From: Acanthamoeba castellanii str. Neff
Lineage: Eukaryota; Discosea; Longamoebia; Acanthamoebidae
Direction: 5' to 3'
Assembly (NCBI RefSeq): GCF_000313135.1
Contig: NW_004457733.1
Span: 8,860-49,911, forward strand
DNA: 41,052 bases
The notes under the pieces are model-generated. The model saw nothing but the letters and a program-made list of their open reading frames with translations, was not told the DNA's origin and ran no database searches. A program made the translations under genes and the position numbers. Positions 19,644 through 29,405 of the stretch are shown here, one piece after another; the stretch's first letter is position 1; every line of letters starts with the position of its first letter.

Positions 19644-21156
19644 ATGTTCAAGATGGAGTGGGCTGTGCGGATCGGGAGATGGACGGTCACGCTCAACTTG
19701 GCTAACGACGATGGCCTTTCCATTTCGTGCCAGGCGGACAGAGGCAACGCCGTCCTGCGAATGCATGCCGAGGTTTCTACTACCTTCATCTTTCACATTT
19801 GCACTAGCTTCGTCTCGTCTCATCTCTTCTCTCATCTTTCTTTTTGTGCTTCGATCTATAACAAGACGGCAGAGGATGAAGATGAAGCCGCGAGGTGCAG
19901 GGCGGCAATGACCGTGGCGCTGCCGACGGACAACGGAGCCAACTTCAAGCGAAAGCGGAGACAAGACCATTTTGCACTTCAGTCGGCCAGCCCGAGCGCC
20001 AAACGACCCAGGACCGAGCTTTGCGACGGCAACAAAGCAGAAGCCGACGAAGACGGTGAAGAAGACGATGATGATGAAGAAGATGACAATGAAGAAGACC
20101 ACTTCAACGCGCTGCCGGCCGAGTTGCAGGAGCAGATCTTCGCGCTCGTGCCCCTCCGCCAGCTGCTCGAGTACCTGATCACCACCCCCCGCCTGTCTCG
20201 CGTGATTCGCCACTAACGACCGCACACGCACGACCGCACACACCGCACACACCGCACACACACGGCAGACTGTCGAGTGTGTGTCGGGCGTGGTACTGCG
20301 TGCTGGCGTGGAACGACTCGCTGTGGCACCAGCTCCACCGTCGCCACTTCGGCCCCGTGCCGCCGCTGGTCCCCGGCGCGCCGGTCGTGCGCTACCGCGC
20401 GTGGGCGGCCCACTCCACGCTCGAGCGGCCGCCGCTGGCCCCCGCCGCCGACAGCAACTGGCGGAACAAGTGCGTGGCCGCGCACCGGGCCCTCCATACG
20501 ATGCGCGGCGACAGCGAGCGCAACCGCGAGGCCGAGCTCAGGCGGCACCGGACCACCATCGAGCGCGAGGAGCGGGCCTACAGGCGCAAGCGATTCCTCT
20601 GGGCCGCCATGGTGCGCAGCGCGTGTCGTGTCGCGTGTGTCATGCCGTGTTGTGTGTGTCGTGCGCCGCGCGTGTCGTGTGTCTCACTCGAGGAGCTGTC
20701 GCGTGCAGCGGAACTATGTGCAATTGCTTCGCGAGTGGCTGGCGGAGAAGGGCGGCGAAGAGGATCCCGAGTTCATTCAGGAGGCGCTGGTGCAGGCGGC
20801 CAAGAACGGGGCCAGGGAGACCGTGGAGCTCTTCGTCACCCTCGGCATCGTACGACCAACGCCTCCTGCTTCAGCCTCGCTCGCAGCGACACGCACCGCA
20901 CTTACATGACACACGACACACACCGCACGACACGACATGCGACGCACACGCACCGCCGCACACGCGCATGACTGCCTGCGTATTTCAGGGCCTGCACGCT
21001 GAGACGGCGTTCCTCAAGGAGGCGTTTGTGTTTGCCTGCATCGGCGGCCATCCGAACGTGGTCAAGCTGTTCCTGTCTCACGGGATCAAATTTGACCTAG
21101 GCCTCATCCGGTACCCACTCCCCACAACACCCGCACGCACACGCACACGCACACGC

Positions 21157-21209
<53 letters not shown>

Positions 21210-21959
21210 GCACCGCACCGCACACTCAACGTACGTGATGGTGGCACGGCGATCACAACATAGAGCCGCGGAGCAGGGCTGCACGGAGATCGTGGGCCTG
21301 TTGCTCGAACATGGCCTCCCCGTGGACGTGCGCGACCTCAAAGGTCGCACGGCGCTGATGCATGCCGCCATGGACAACAACCTCGCCATGGCCCAGGTGC
21401 GCATATGTGCGTGCGCAGTGCGTGCTGTGGTGCGTGTGCGGTGGTGCGTGTGCCATGTGTGCGGTGAAGATGAACACTTGCCTACTGGTACAGCTGCTGT
21501 TGGAAGCGGGAGCTGATGTGGAGGCGGAGGACCTGGCCAGCTGCACTCCGCTCAAGTACGCCGCGGCCGCGGCAGCCTTGGAGACGGGCCAGCTGCTGGT
21601 CAGCAGAGTACGCACTGGCTCCCCCACGCTCTGGGCTCTCCCAGTCGGAGCTGAACGCCGTGTGCCGTGTGCCGTGTGTGCGTGGCAGGGTGCGGATGTG
21701 AACAACTGCGGAACGGATCCTCAAAGGCTGCTCTCGCCGATCGCCCGCTTGCGGCGAGGGAGAGATCCGCACAGCGCCCAACGTGCCGACGAGTTCATCG
21801 CCGTCCTCCTCAACGTACGAAAACCAAAACATCATCTCTCCTTTCTATCTTTTTCTCTTTCTCTTTCGTTCTTCTGCCCTCACACGCCGCCCATTCGCTT
21901 TTTCAATGCAGGAGTGCCGGATGACCGCGTCGGGGGCGAGTACCTCAGGCGATCCATGA
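19644..21959 (+). CDS. F-box and ankyrin-repeat protein
   Basis: This is a likely substrate adaptor of an SCF ubiquitin ligase: the F-box binds Skp1 and the ankyrin repeats recruit a target. Exons: 19644-20194, 20269-20611, 20709-20849, 20989-21110, 21264-21396, 21494-21607, 21689-21814, 21912-21959; phases give 525 aa. The N-terminal part holds a bipartite-type basic patch (KRKRR), a long Asp/Glu run and then the F-box (LPAELQEQIFALVPLRQLLE ... VCRAWYCVLAWNDSLWHQL). Ankyrin repeats follow: AFVFACIGGHPNVVKLFLSHG, a second repeat with CTEIVGLLLEHGLPVDVRD, and a third with LLLEAGADVEAEDLASCTPL. The first splice (donor at 20195) is my best frame-compatible choice but its donor is weak. A pyrimidine-rich stretch at 19773-19874 in exon 1 could be an unspliced-looking intron of 102 bases. 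AATAAA follows at 22049. Confidence 0.83.
21130..21206 (+). repeat. ACGC/AC simple repeat in F-box/ankyrin intron
   Basis: CACACGCACACG units grade into a pure CA tract and then CACCG units within the intron 21111-21263. It is spliced out and gives spurious Thr/His or Val/Cys ORFs. Confidence 0.85.
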
Positions 21960-22048
21960 GATGCAAGGCCAATGGGTATGCCCACACATGCACCTTTTAG
22001 TGCACATACAGGAGGGGGAAAGAGTGGGACGGGCTGACATCTTTTTGT

Positions 22049-22054
22049 AATAAA
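22049..22054 (+). terminator. Polyadenylation signal of the F-box/ankyrin gene
   Basis: AATAAA occurs 90 bases after the stop codon at 21957-21959, after a short T-run (CTTTTTGTAATAAAAG). The position and context fit a cleavage/polyadenylation signal. It lies 46 bases from the stop of the convergent secreted-protein gene, so the 3' UTRs nearly touch. Confidence 0.6.
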
Positions 22055-22099
22055 AGGGAACTAAATTTGATCATTTCGTGAGGAGAGTGCAGAAGGTCA

Positions 22100-22833
22100 T
22101 TAGTTGGGGATGTAGTCCCAGGAGAAGAGGAAACCCTTGCCGCCCGACGCGTTGTAACCACTGAAGGTCTCAGTCGTGTTCTCGAAGCGAGTCTTGGTGC
22201 TGATGAACATGGGCGATGACCTGCTGTTGTCGTAGTCCAACTTCAAGTAGACTTCGCCTGATTGCCCAGACCCATGTAAGCAAATCAGTCCGATCAAGCA
22301 TATTGCCCAATTAATTGGAACATGTATCTATACCGTTGGTGGCAGTGAGGAACCTGAAGGCGGCGCTCCACCTGTCGCTGGGCTGGTTGGCCTTGGTCGG
22401 TCCAATGTGACATACAACGCCTGAAATAAAAAACAGTATAAGTAGTTACATCTTACCTGTTATGGTGTGTTTATGTGCTTACCGCCAACACCAAAGGACA
22501 GGGGGAATTGAGTCAGCGCTGATGCGCCCACCACATCGGTGCCGAGCAGGGTCCACACGCCGTTCCTTTCTGTTGTCGTCATCATTATTGTCCGATAATT
22601 CGTTTGGTGAGAATTTCAGCGGGCTTGAGAAGAGAAGGTGATGAGGATGGTGTACCCCTGTTGTTGACGATGATGAGGGCCTCAGTGTAGACCTGGTTGG
22701 CGCTGCCGTGAACGAACTGCTTCGAGACGTCGGACACGATCGAAGCGTTGACAGCAGTCATGGCAATGCAGCAGAGGAGGACGGCCGCAAGGGCTACACC
22801 GGAGCCAGCGGTACAGGTCATTGCAGACAACAT
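22100..22833 (-). CDS. Small secreted protein of unknown function
   Basis: Four exons (22833-22656, 22569-22483, 22420-22334, 22257-22100) give 169 aa, all junctions in phase 1. The N terminus is a clear signal peptide: hydrophobic GVALAAVLLCCIAMTAVNA, with likely cleavage after VNA. The mature protein of about 140 residues looks beta-rich and globular, with alternating hydrophobics (VYTEALIIVNNRG, GVWTLLGTDVVG, AAFRFLTATNGEVYLKLDYD) and an aromatic C terminus (GKGFLFSWDYIPN). It has one cysteine pair at most and a possible N-glycosylation site (NTT in RFENTTE). I recognise no family. Secretion or delivery to vacuoles is inferred from the leader. The uniform phase-1 introns support the model. 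Confidence 0.75.
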
Positions 22834-24053
22834 CGTGAGGTACCAAACAAGATGTGCGCTCCGAACTCGGCATTTATAGTCGCACTTACTCGAGGGATTG
22901 GTGGATTGCCTCCGACAACTTTCCGAGGCCTTCGGTGAACCGCACCAGGAGTCCGACTGGGAGTGGAAAATCCCCTGGTCTGCTACTGGTCCTTGGACTT
23001 TCTCTTCTTCTCCCTTTTCTGTTGTAATATTACTCAGCGATTTCGCAGCGATGCAGACCGCGCCACCAGACAAGACGTCAAGACACCCAGCATCGCCTGT
23101 ATCTACTTTCTTCTTCTACTTCGTAGTTGTAAGATAGAAAATGCAACAGCACCACCCGGACGTCACCAGCAAACACGCTTTCTTTATTCTCTTTGTTTAT
23201 CAGCAGCAGCAGCAGCGTGAATCTTCAAGAGGGCCTGTGTGTTCTGGGGGATTTGATATACTTCGGATCAAGCTGCATCCGTCCGAGCGCCTTTAGCCGT
23301 TACCTTTGCGTCTGTAGAATACGACATGTAGCGCTCTCCGTTCATTGGGTAATGGACGACATAGTAGTCCGGGCAGTCACAGTGTCCGATGTCCGATCTC
23401 CACATCGACGTCTATACACACACTGTGCCACCTAAGCGCCAGAAACAACTCAACGTTTTAATTGGGACGCCGGGACCTGTCACTTTTCCTCTGTGGCGAC
23501 CCTCTGCGTCGTTCCCTCAATCGTCCTAGCTACGGGCTGGGAGCCCGATGGCGATACGACGTACATGTCGCCCTGTGGTGTTGCATAGCAGCAGCAGCAA
23601 GTCAAGCAACACGCGTGATGAACGCGCTCCACGATATCCCACCTCCGTTGTTTATCCCGATGGTGGAGAAGATGAGGCACGGTTCGGGTGTGTTGGTGTT
23701 GGCCCCCAATGTGAGCGTCTCACCGCTGAGGTAGAGCACTGCACGTGCTGTTTTTTTTTGTTCTTCTCTATTTTTCCCAACAACCCAGAGACCGGCGTGG
23801 GAGATGCCGCACGAGAGGAGCTCAGCCATCTCGACGGGCCGAACCGCGTGCCGTCTCTCTTGGAAAAGGTGGGAGGTATAGGCGAGGGCGACGTGAAAGC
23901 CATACGGGAGGTGGAAAAGGGGAAGCGCAAGTGCAATTGCGTCCGTGCCAGACTGGCGCACAGGATACAGAGATATGATTGGTTCGTCAGCAACATATTT
24001 GAGAATATAGATAAAGATATATTGATATATAACATAAATAACCTTTATGCGGC
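22834..24053. other. 1.2 kb with no convincing gene
   Basis: Between the secreted-protein start and the 3' end of the DUF3574 gene I find only short, mutually exclusive frames. The best is a minus frame around 23600-23760 reading LYLSGETLTLGANT and ICLIFSTIGINNGG-like segments. An overlapping plus frame (23548-24363) runs antisense into DUF3574 coding sequence. Neither has a start, splice sites and composition that agree. A decayed gene copy or long regulatory DNA are both possible. The 22834-22900 part must include the promoter of the secreted-protein gene. Confidence 0.45.
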
Positions 24054-25134
24054 TCAGCTGGGTTCAGCCGGGACGAAGCTATTGCGCCAGCGCTCGCGCG
24101 AGTTGAAGATGAGGGAGGCGACCCCCACCAGGCCCAGGAGCCCGGCCCCGATCACCACGCCGACGCCCCACCATCGCGAGCCGTCGTCCCGCAGGGCCTG
24201 CCGGTCCTCGAGGGCCTGCAGCTGCGCGGCGGTGCGGTCGAGCTTGGCCTGCAGCGATTCGAACTCGGCCTGCAGGTCTGGTATGGGCGTGCCCAGGCAC
24301 ACATCGTTGAAGCAAAAGTCCACAATCGTGCCTGTGTGCGCACACAACGCGACACACATGTGAGACACGACACGACACACGTGGCATGGCTATGGCACGA
24401 CACGCGCGGCGAAGGGGGGTACTGGTGAGTAGGATGGACTCCTGCTGGAAGTCGAGGGTGTAGTTGCGCCAGATGTACTCGAGCTTATCGTGGTAGGCCG
24501 GCTCGTCGGGGTGGAAGATGAGCACGTACTTGCTCCGCTCCCTCACCAGCGCCCCGTGGTGGTTGAGGTACTGCCTGCACACCACCGCACACGACACGAC
24601 ACGCACGTCAATACACACACGCACACCGCACACGCACACAGTACGACACGACACGCACCCGTGGGCGTCGAGGATGGTGAGGCCGTCGGGGAAGAGCGGG
24701 GTGACGACGCGGGCGATGAAGTGGTCGAACTCGGCGTCGCTGATCTGTTCGTCGCCGGTCCCGTTGCTGCCGGTCTGCCGCGAGAGGCCGAAGAAGAGGG
24801 TGCTCTCGCGCCACTGCACGTTGCGCTTGGCCCGCTCCTCGCTTCTCGTCCACCTGTCCACCCACCAGTTGCCTTTATCAAACCGCACACGCACACGACC
24901 CGCACGACACTCGACACGCACGACACACACGACACACGACACGCACCAGCCTTGCTTGGAGGGGAGGGCTCGAGGGTGGTGGGTGAGTGGTAGGGAAGAG
25001 GGGAGGGGAGGCGGGACAGTTCTTGGTACGGTGGCCGCCCCCGCTACGAACATAAGGACCACCACCACTACTACCCCCCAGCACCACCGGCTGCCCCTCA
25101 TCTTTCGATCTTCTTCTCCTATTTTCCTTGTCAT
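24054..25134 (-). CDS. DUF3574-domain single-pass membrane protein
   Basis: Exons 25134-24947, 24853-24659, 24574-24423, 24331-24054 give 270 aa. The N terminus has a strong hydrophobic signal (GVVVVVVLMFVAGAATV). The centre (about 75-180) matches the DUF3574 pattern known mostly from bacteria: TLFFGLSRQTG, then VVTPLFPDGLTILDAHGQYL, SKYVLIFHPDEP and a closing QESILLT. Its biochemical role is unknown. After it come a coiled coil (about 194-226, LQAEFESLQAKLDRTAAQLQ), a membrane helix at about 233-254 and a short Arg-containing cytosolic tail. The likely topology is therefore lumenal or extracellular DUF3574 with a C-terminal anchor. Introns carry CACGACA repeats, so the gene is naturalised in the host even if the domain came from bacteria. 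An in-frame ATG at 25101 is an alternative start. Confidence 0.82.
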
Positions 25135-25260
25135 TTTCTTTTTGCACCGGTGTCAAGCAGAGAAACCCAAAGAGAAATGTTCATTTTCCTTTCTTTACGT
25201 TTGTGGGTGAGCTCGTGCGGGTGTGCGCTCATCACTGCATCGCCTGGGCCAGAAAGGGCA

Positions 25261-27130
25261 TTAGACGATGGGGTAGGAGTTGTCGAAGAGGATGCCGCAG
25301 GTGCCGCACACGCGCTGGGTGGGAGGTCCGCCCTTGCAGCCCGTGCCGTCCTGTTGTGTTGTTTTGTTTGTAGAATTCACACACCACGCCGGCTGTGAGT
25401 TGATGTTGACGGCAACATGAAGGAGGAGATGGAGATGGAGATGAACAGAAGGGGTGACGCGCGTACGGAGGGGTTGAGGTCAGTGCCGCACTGGGGCGAC
25501 GAGGTCATGCTGATGCGGATGTAGCCGGCCTCGCCCCAGGCGGGGCTCCACGAGTTCCTCACCAGCCAGTAGTCACCGTGCTTCGGGTCCTTGCCGTAAC
25601 CGACCAGCTGCGTGTCGTGTGCGTGTCGTGCGTGTGTCGTGTGTGTCGTGCGTGAGCCGATGGGTCCTACCAACGATCGCACGCGCGAGATTGAGGTCGT
25701 ACCTGCACAGCGTGGTCGATGTCGGGGTTGGTCTGGTTGCAGCCGTTGTAGACACCGGTCTCGTAGGACGACCACGACGAGGCGTCCACGCTGATGGCGA
25801 TCGGTCCCTGCGTGATGATAGCCTGTGGTCGCACACACGCACGCCCCATATGAGTGCGGTGTGCGTGTGCGTGTGCGTGTGCGGTGGTGTGTGCCGTGTT
25901 GTGTGCGTGTGCGGTTGTGTGTGGTGTGTGCGTACGCCGAGGAGAGGGTAGTGTTCATTGGAGGGCAGCTTGACAAAGTTGGTGATCTTGGCCGCGGGCG
26001 GGGTCCTGGTGTGGGAGAAGTTGCACTGGCTGAAGTTCTCGCCCCAGTAGGAGCGGTACGGGTAGGTCCACTCGGCCGACAGGCCGCCCATCTCGATGAT
26101 GCGCGCCATCGCCAGCTCAGCAGTGCCACCAGCGCAGCCACCTTAAAGCACGATGCACATGTCAGCACTTGACTTTCCTATCGACACCGCACGGACACAC
26201 ACACGACACGGCATGACACGCACGACACACACAACGCGGCGCACGCACCGGTGCCACCGCACTGGTTGGGGTTGGAGGTGCAGTCGAGGATCTGCTGCTC
26301 GGACAGAACGGCCAGCTGCCCAGTCTTGAGCGCTGCACCAATCACAAGAAAAATGAGCAAAAAAAGAACGAAAAATGCAAAGAATGAAGACGAAAAAGAA
26401 GAAGAAAGAACGAACCCCAGTGGCTCTCGACCGTCTCGGCCGTGGCAAAGGTCCAGCACGACCCGCAGTGGCCCTGGTCCTTGACCGGCGACACGACGCT
26501 CTTCTCGCGCCAGTCCACCTTCTCGGGCATCTGCGTGAAGTCAAAGTCGCGGATCGCGGCCGGCAGCGGCGCCGTGGCAGCCAGGTAGGCGGGCTTGGCG
26601 GCCAAGGCGGGCTTGTAGCCCAGGAGGCGGCGGAACTCGTGCTCGTGGCGGTCGGTGAGGTGGTTGACGCCCTCCTTCCAGGTCTTGGTCGGGTCGGCGT
26701 TGTGGGCGCGGATCTTGGCCAGGCGGGCCTCGAACACGGCGCGGCGGGCCTCGCGCTCCTCGAGGGAGGCGTAGACCTTGTTGAACTCCTTCACGTAGGC
26801 CTCGAACGAGTAGCCTGGCCATTAATGAAGTGAAATAAATGAATTAATTAAATGAAAGAATGGGTGATTGTCCGATAATGGAATTGAATTGATTATAATT
26901 CAAAGCTCCGATCATTTCATTATTTATTTTATGAATTAATTGGAGGAATGCATTTACTCACTCGGACTTGCAAGATGGGAGTGTGGATGGAGCAATGATG
27001 AAGTGGAGGAAAAGATACCTTCAAGGGCGTGCCACGGGGTGGTGCGACGATCGGCGGAGGTGGCAGAAGCAGAGGCCAGCAGGGCCACGGAGGCCAGGCA
27101 CAGCGCCAACAAAAGGGTGGCGCTCTTCAT
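25261..27130 (-). CDS. Papain-family (C1A) cysteine protease with I29 propeptide
   Basis: A cathepsin-like lysosomal or secreted endopeptidase. Exons: 27130-27019, 26814-26416, 26332-26249, 26141-25936, 25822-25703, 25607-25467, 25350-25261; 383 aa. The signal peptide ([20 protein letters not shown]) is followed by an inhibitor I29 propeptide with an ERFNIN-like helix ([20 protein letters not shown]). The mature enzyme shows [16 protein letters not shown]. Catalytic residues are Gln151 (oxyanion hole), Cys157 (GHCGSCWTF), His304 (DIDHAV) and Asn325 ([10 protein letters not shown]). The disulphide cysteines CGG and GCAGG are present. After the usual end it carries about 40 extra residues with five cysteines ([17 protein letters not shown] ... 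RVCGTCGI), a short Cys-rich tail. The enzyme looks intact and probably acts in food-vacuole digestion. A TGACGTCA palindrome lies about 150 bases upstream. Confidence 0.94.
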
Positions 27131-27277
27131 CTTCCAGCTGAGTTGATTTGATGTGAAAAAGATGAAAGAAGGGACTTGGCGCAACCAACAAACACCAACG
27201 TCATCAACTCCGTGTCTCCTTACGAAAACGGAGACGAACATCCCCCTATGGTGATCCCGGCTCATCGCATTGGCCGA

Positions 27278-27289
27278 GCTGACGTCAGC
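27278..27289. promoter_or_regulatory. CRE-like 12-bp palindrome upstream of the cysteine protease
   Basis: GCTGACGTCAGC is a perfect 12-base palindrome centred on TGACGTCA, the classic bZIP (CREB/ATF-type) site. It lies 148 bases upstream of the protease ATG (minus strand). The identical 12-mer occurs at 29406-29417 before the NADAR gene. Whether a bZIP factor binds it here is inference. Confidence 0.5.
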
Positions 27290-27319
27290 AGTGAAAAGAT
27301 TTATAATTATTCTTTTTTT

Positions 27320-27763
27320 TTAAGCGTGAAACTCCATGTACTGGGGGTGCGTCGGGGTGGAGCCGACGGTGTGGTAGACCACGACTGTGCGCCTGCGCGA
27401 GCGGCAGGCGAGGCAGCAACCTACCACGCAGAGGACCAGCAAGCCCACCGGCACGCACACGCACACGATGATGCCATTCGTGCTGATCGTCGGCGCTGTT
27501 CCCACATCGGTCAGTTTTATGAAGGGGGGGTGGCCGGGGGGGGGGTGCGTACAGCACTCGGCACAGAGCTCGAACTGCTGGGACCAGCCGCCCGAGTCGA
27601 CGCACTTGTAGGTCACCCACCAGGTGTCGGAGTAGGAGCGCTCGCAGACCTCGCCCAGCGGAGTGCTGACGCCCAGGCAGCAGTCAGCCACGGCGCCCTC
27701 GTCAACCAGGAAGCCCAGGCAGACCGCCAGGGCCAGCATCACCTTCACGCAGACCATCATCAT
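27320..27763 (-). CDS. Small cysteine-rich type I membrane protein
   Basis: Two exons (27763-27553, 27495-27320) give 128 aa. Three consecutive Met codons start a signal peptide (VKVMLALAVCLGFLV, cleavage near AVA). The short ectodomain has paired and spaced cysteines (DCCLGVSTPLGEVCERSY, YKCVDSGGW, ELCAEC), then one membrane helix rich in Cys and Val (IIVCVCVPVGLLVLCVVGC). A small cytosolic tail begins ACRSRRR and ends with Tyr and Pro residues (YHTVGSTPTHPQYMEF). The architecture resembles Shisa/VOPP1/CYYR-type adaptor proteins of animals, but similarity is only in layout and I assign no family. The 57-base intron (27552-27496) is in frame and stop-free, so an unspliced transcript would encode 19 more residues. 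Confidence 0.68.
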   Translation of the reverse strand: MMMVCVKVMLALAVCLGFLVDEGAVADCCLGVSTPLGEVCERSYSDTWWVTYKCVDSGGWSQQFELCAECCTHPPPGHPPFIKLTDVGTAPTISTNGIIVCVCVPVGLLVLCVVGCCLACRSRRRTVVVYHTVGSTPTHPQYMEFHA

Positions 27764-27841
27764 CTTTTTGTTGTTGCTGTCGCTCGAACGCAAAGGTGTG
27801 TATGTGGGAGGAAGAGGAAGTTGTGAACACGAAGAACCTGG

Positions 27842-27883
27842 CGACCGCCAGTCACCGGGACCACCGCCAGTCACCGGGGCCAC
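27842..27883 (+). repeat. Short tandem duplication, CCGCCAGTCACCGGG unit
   Basis: Two adjacent copies of about 20 bases, each containing CCGCCAGTCACCGGG, lie upstream of the small membrane protein gene. They flank the TopBP1-like fragment at 27933-28022 and may be part of the same rearranged patch. Confidence 0.7.
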
Positions 27884-27932
27884 CAGGCCTGGCTGTGGTT
27901 ACACGGCAAACTTGCGTTCGGTTGTGGCCACG

Positions 27933-28022
27933 TTGGCTCACTTCCTGACCCCCACGGTGCTGGCCGCGGTGACTGCCGCAGCTGACGCCGCCGCCACCGC
28001 CTCCAGAACCCAGGAGCGAGAC
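27933..28022 (-). pseudogene. Duplicated fragment of the TopBP1 3'-terminal exon
   Basis: This 90-base stretch closely matches 29445-29563, the end of the TopBP1-like gene, in the same orientation. Both begin TTGGCTCACTTCCTGAC and both contain GGTGCTGGCCGCGGT, TGCCGCAGCTGACGC and CCAGAACCCAGGAGCGAGAC, with indels between. In the real gene it encodes the Ser-Leu-Leu-Gly-Ser/poly-Gly/Ala tail and the stop. Here no long frame surrounds it and indels shift the reading frame, so it is a pseudogene fragment. It lies 1.4 kb beyond the parent exon, on the far side of the NADAR gene. Confidence 0.72.
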
Positions 28023-28204
28023 CTCTCGGCAATGAGTGCAGAGGACTAGCAAGCATTTCGACGTCAACGATGGCCGTCAGGTCGCACATGGCCGTTCTGG
28101 CCCCGCCAACCAAGGTTACCGAACTGGCGTCCGTTGGAACCGATGTTTGTGAAAGTGAAGTGAAGGGCGCACTTGCTTCCTCCCATAGACATCACCACGA
28201 CCAG

Positions 28205-29277
28205 CTACTGTTGCTGCTGCTCACGCAGGTTGTCTCGCACTCGCATGAGGATCTTGCCCAGCATGTTCTTGCCCGAACCATCTCCGCCATCGCCCCAGTA
28301 TCGGTCTAGAAGAGGGCATTGCAATGCCCCACCCCCACCACGTCTTCACATTAGGCGCCAATGGGCGCAGTTGTTTGTGTATGAGGGGCTGGGGAGGGGA
28401 GGAAGAAGCGCGCGTGTGCGCACCGTTGGAGGTGTGTTCTACGAGGAGTGCGTCCTCGGTGTTGAGAAGTGTTCGGCGAATGTTGTCGTGCTGGCTGAAC
28501 TTGGCCATCACGCACTCGTACATGAGATCGTCCTTCACCTTCGAGTTGACGAGCGCACACGCCCGTATGTGAGCCAAAACAAACCACACACAACGCACAC
28601 GCACACGAACACGCACACGCACACGCACACGCACACGCACACGCACACGCACACGCACACGCACACAACACAAACCAAATGCAACGCAAGCCTGGCGGTA
28701 CCTGTTCCCAGTCGGCGCGTAGGGTGACCTTGCGGCTTTGGCCGAGCTTCTTGGACTCGCCTGGGGTGCTGGCAAGTCTGATCTTCTCCTCCATTGGCGT
28801 GCCTGTGGTATGAGGAGACCAACCTGGGTCAGCCTGCGGGCGGCAACGGGGGGCAAGGCGCGTGGTTGGGGGGGGGAAAATGTAGGGACGGGTACCGACA
28901 AACTTCTGCGCCTGGAAGTAGTGCTCGGTCGTCTGCCATATCACACAAAGCAAAATAATAAATAATAAGGAATGAGCCTTGTCAATATAGAGTACTTAAT
29001 TTATTTTACCTATTTTTTAAATAAATAACTGAGTTAAATTGATTTATTACTAAAAAAGATTGAAGTTGCGGGGGGGACGTACGGGCCACTGCTTGCCGTG
29101 CAGCTCAAAGGGGTGGGAGGAGAAGTTGGAGAAGCAGCCGTAGGGATTACGCTCGCCGTAGAACTTGATTACCTTCCGGCCGTCGCTGGTGAACGACACG
29201 GCAGACTCGAACTCCTCCGACGAGGACGAAGAAGACGAACCCGACGCTGGAGTGTGCGTGGCCTTGGTGTCGCTCAT
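28205..29277 (-). CDS. NADAR (YbiA-like) domain protein
   Basis: NADAR enzymes are N-glycosidases. E. coli YbiA-type members remove reactive riboflavin-pathway intermediates, and some others reverse ADP-ribosylation of guanine. Exons 29277-29083, 28932-28896, 28802-28702, 28538-28424, 28305-28205 give 182 aa. After a Ser-rich leader of about 35 residues the whole domain is present: KVIKFYGERNPYGCFSNFSS, TTEHYFQAQKFVG (with the conserved Glu of the family), then IRLASTPGESKKLGQSR, ADWEQVKDDLMYECVMAKF, LLNTEDALLVEHTSN, DRYWGDGGDGSGKNMLGKIL and a short Gln tail. All expected motifs are intact, so it should be active. The preferred substrate cannot be read from sequence. It sits tail-to-head downstream of TopBP1; intron 1 is very AT-rich. 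Confidence 0.93.
28593..28675 (+). repeat. CACACG hexanucleotide repeat in NADAR intron
   Basis: About twelve CACACG-type units sit in the minus-strand intron between exons 28702 and 28538. Reading through gives long alternating Val/Arg or Cys/Val peptides that are not coding. Confidence 0.88.
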
Positions 29278-29405
29278 CTTTTGGTTAGTGTTCAAATGGC
29301 CAGCAGCTGTTGCGCTTTGCACGCACACACGTTGTTGGGTGAAAACACACTTTCTGTGAAATGGCTCCATTGGGCAAATATGGTTCATTTGCGTTAAAAA
29401 GACAT

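Noticed and set aside
18420..20261. A 613-codon minus-strand ORF
   Set aside because: It reads through two importin introns (with CA repeats) and the divergent promoter. Only the part from 19529 to 18702 and the next exon match importin; the rest is chance.
21060..21400. Membrane-like Val/Cys-rich minus ORFs
   Set aside because: They are products of CA/ACGC repeats in an intron of the F-box/ankyrin gene.
23602..23961. Minus-strand ORF of 119 codons with strand-like segments
   Set aside because: It has no convincing start context, splice partners or family match. Kept only as a remark in the gap entry.
22834..24053. tRNA or other small RNA in the gene-poor 1.2 kb
   Set aside because: I looked for a GTTCRA-type T loop with matching arms and found none; nothing folds convincingly by eye.
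23548..24363. Plus-strand ORF of 271 codons
   Set aside because: Its second half is antisense to the DUF3574 protein, whose frame is strongly supported; the first half has no domain.
27852..28113. Minus ORFs over the TopBP1-like fragment as a real small gene
   Set aside because: The match to the TopBP1 tail is broken by frame-shifting indels and no start, splice sites or homologous protein support a gene.
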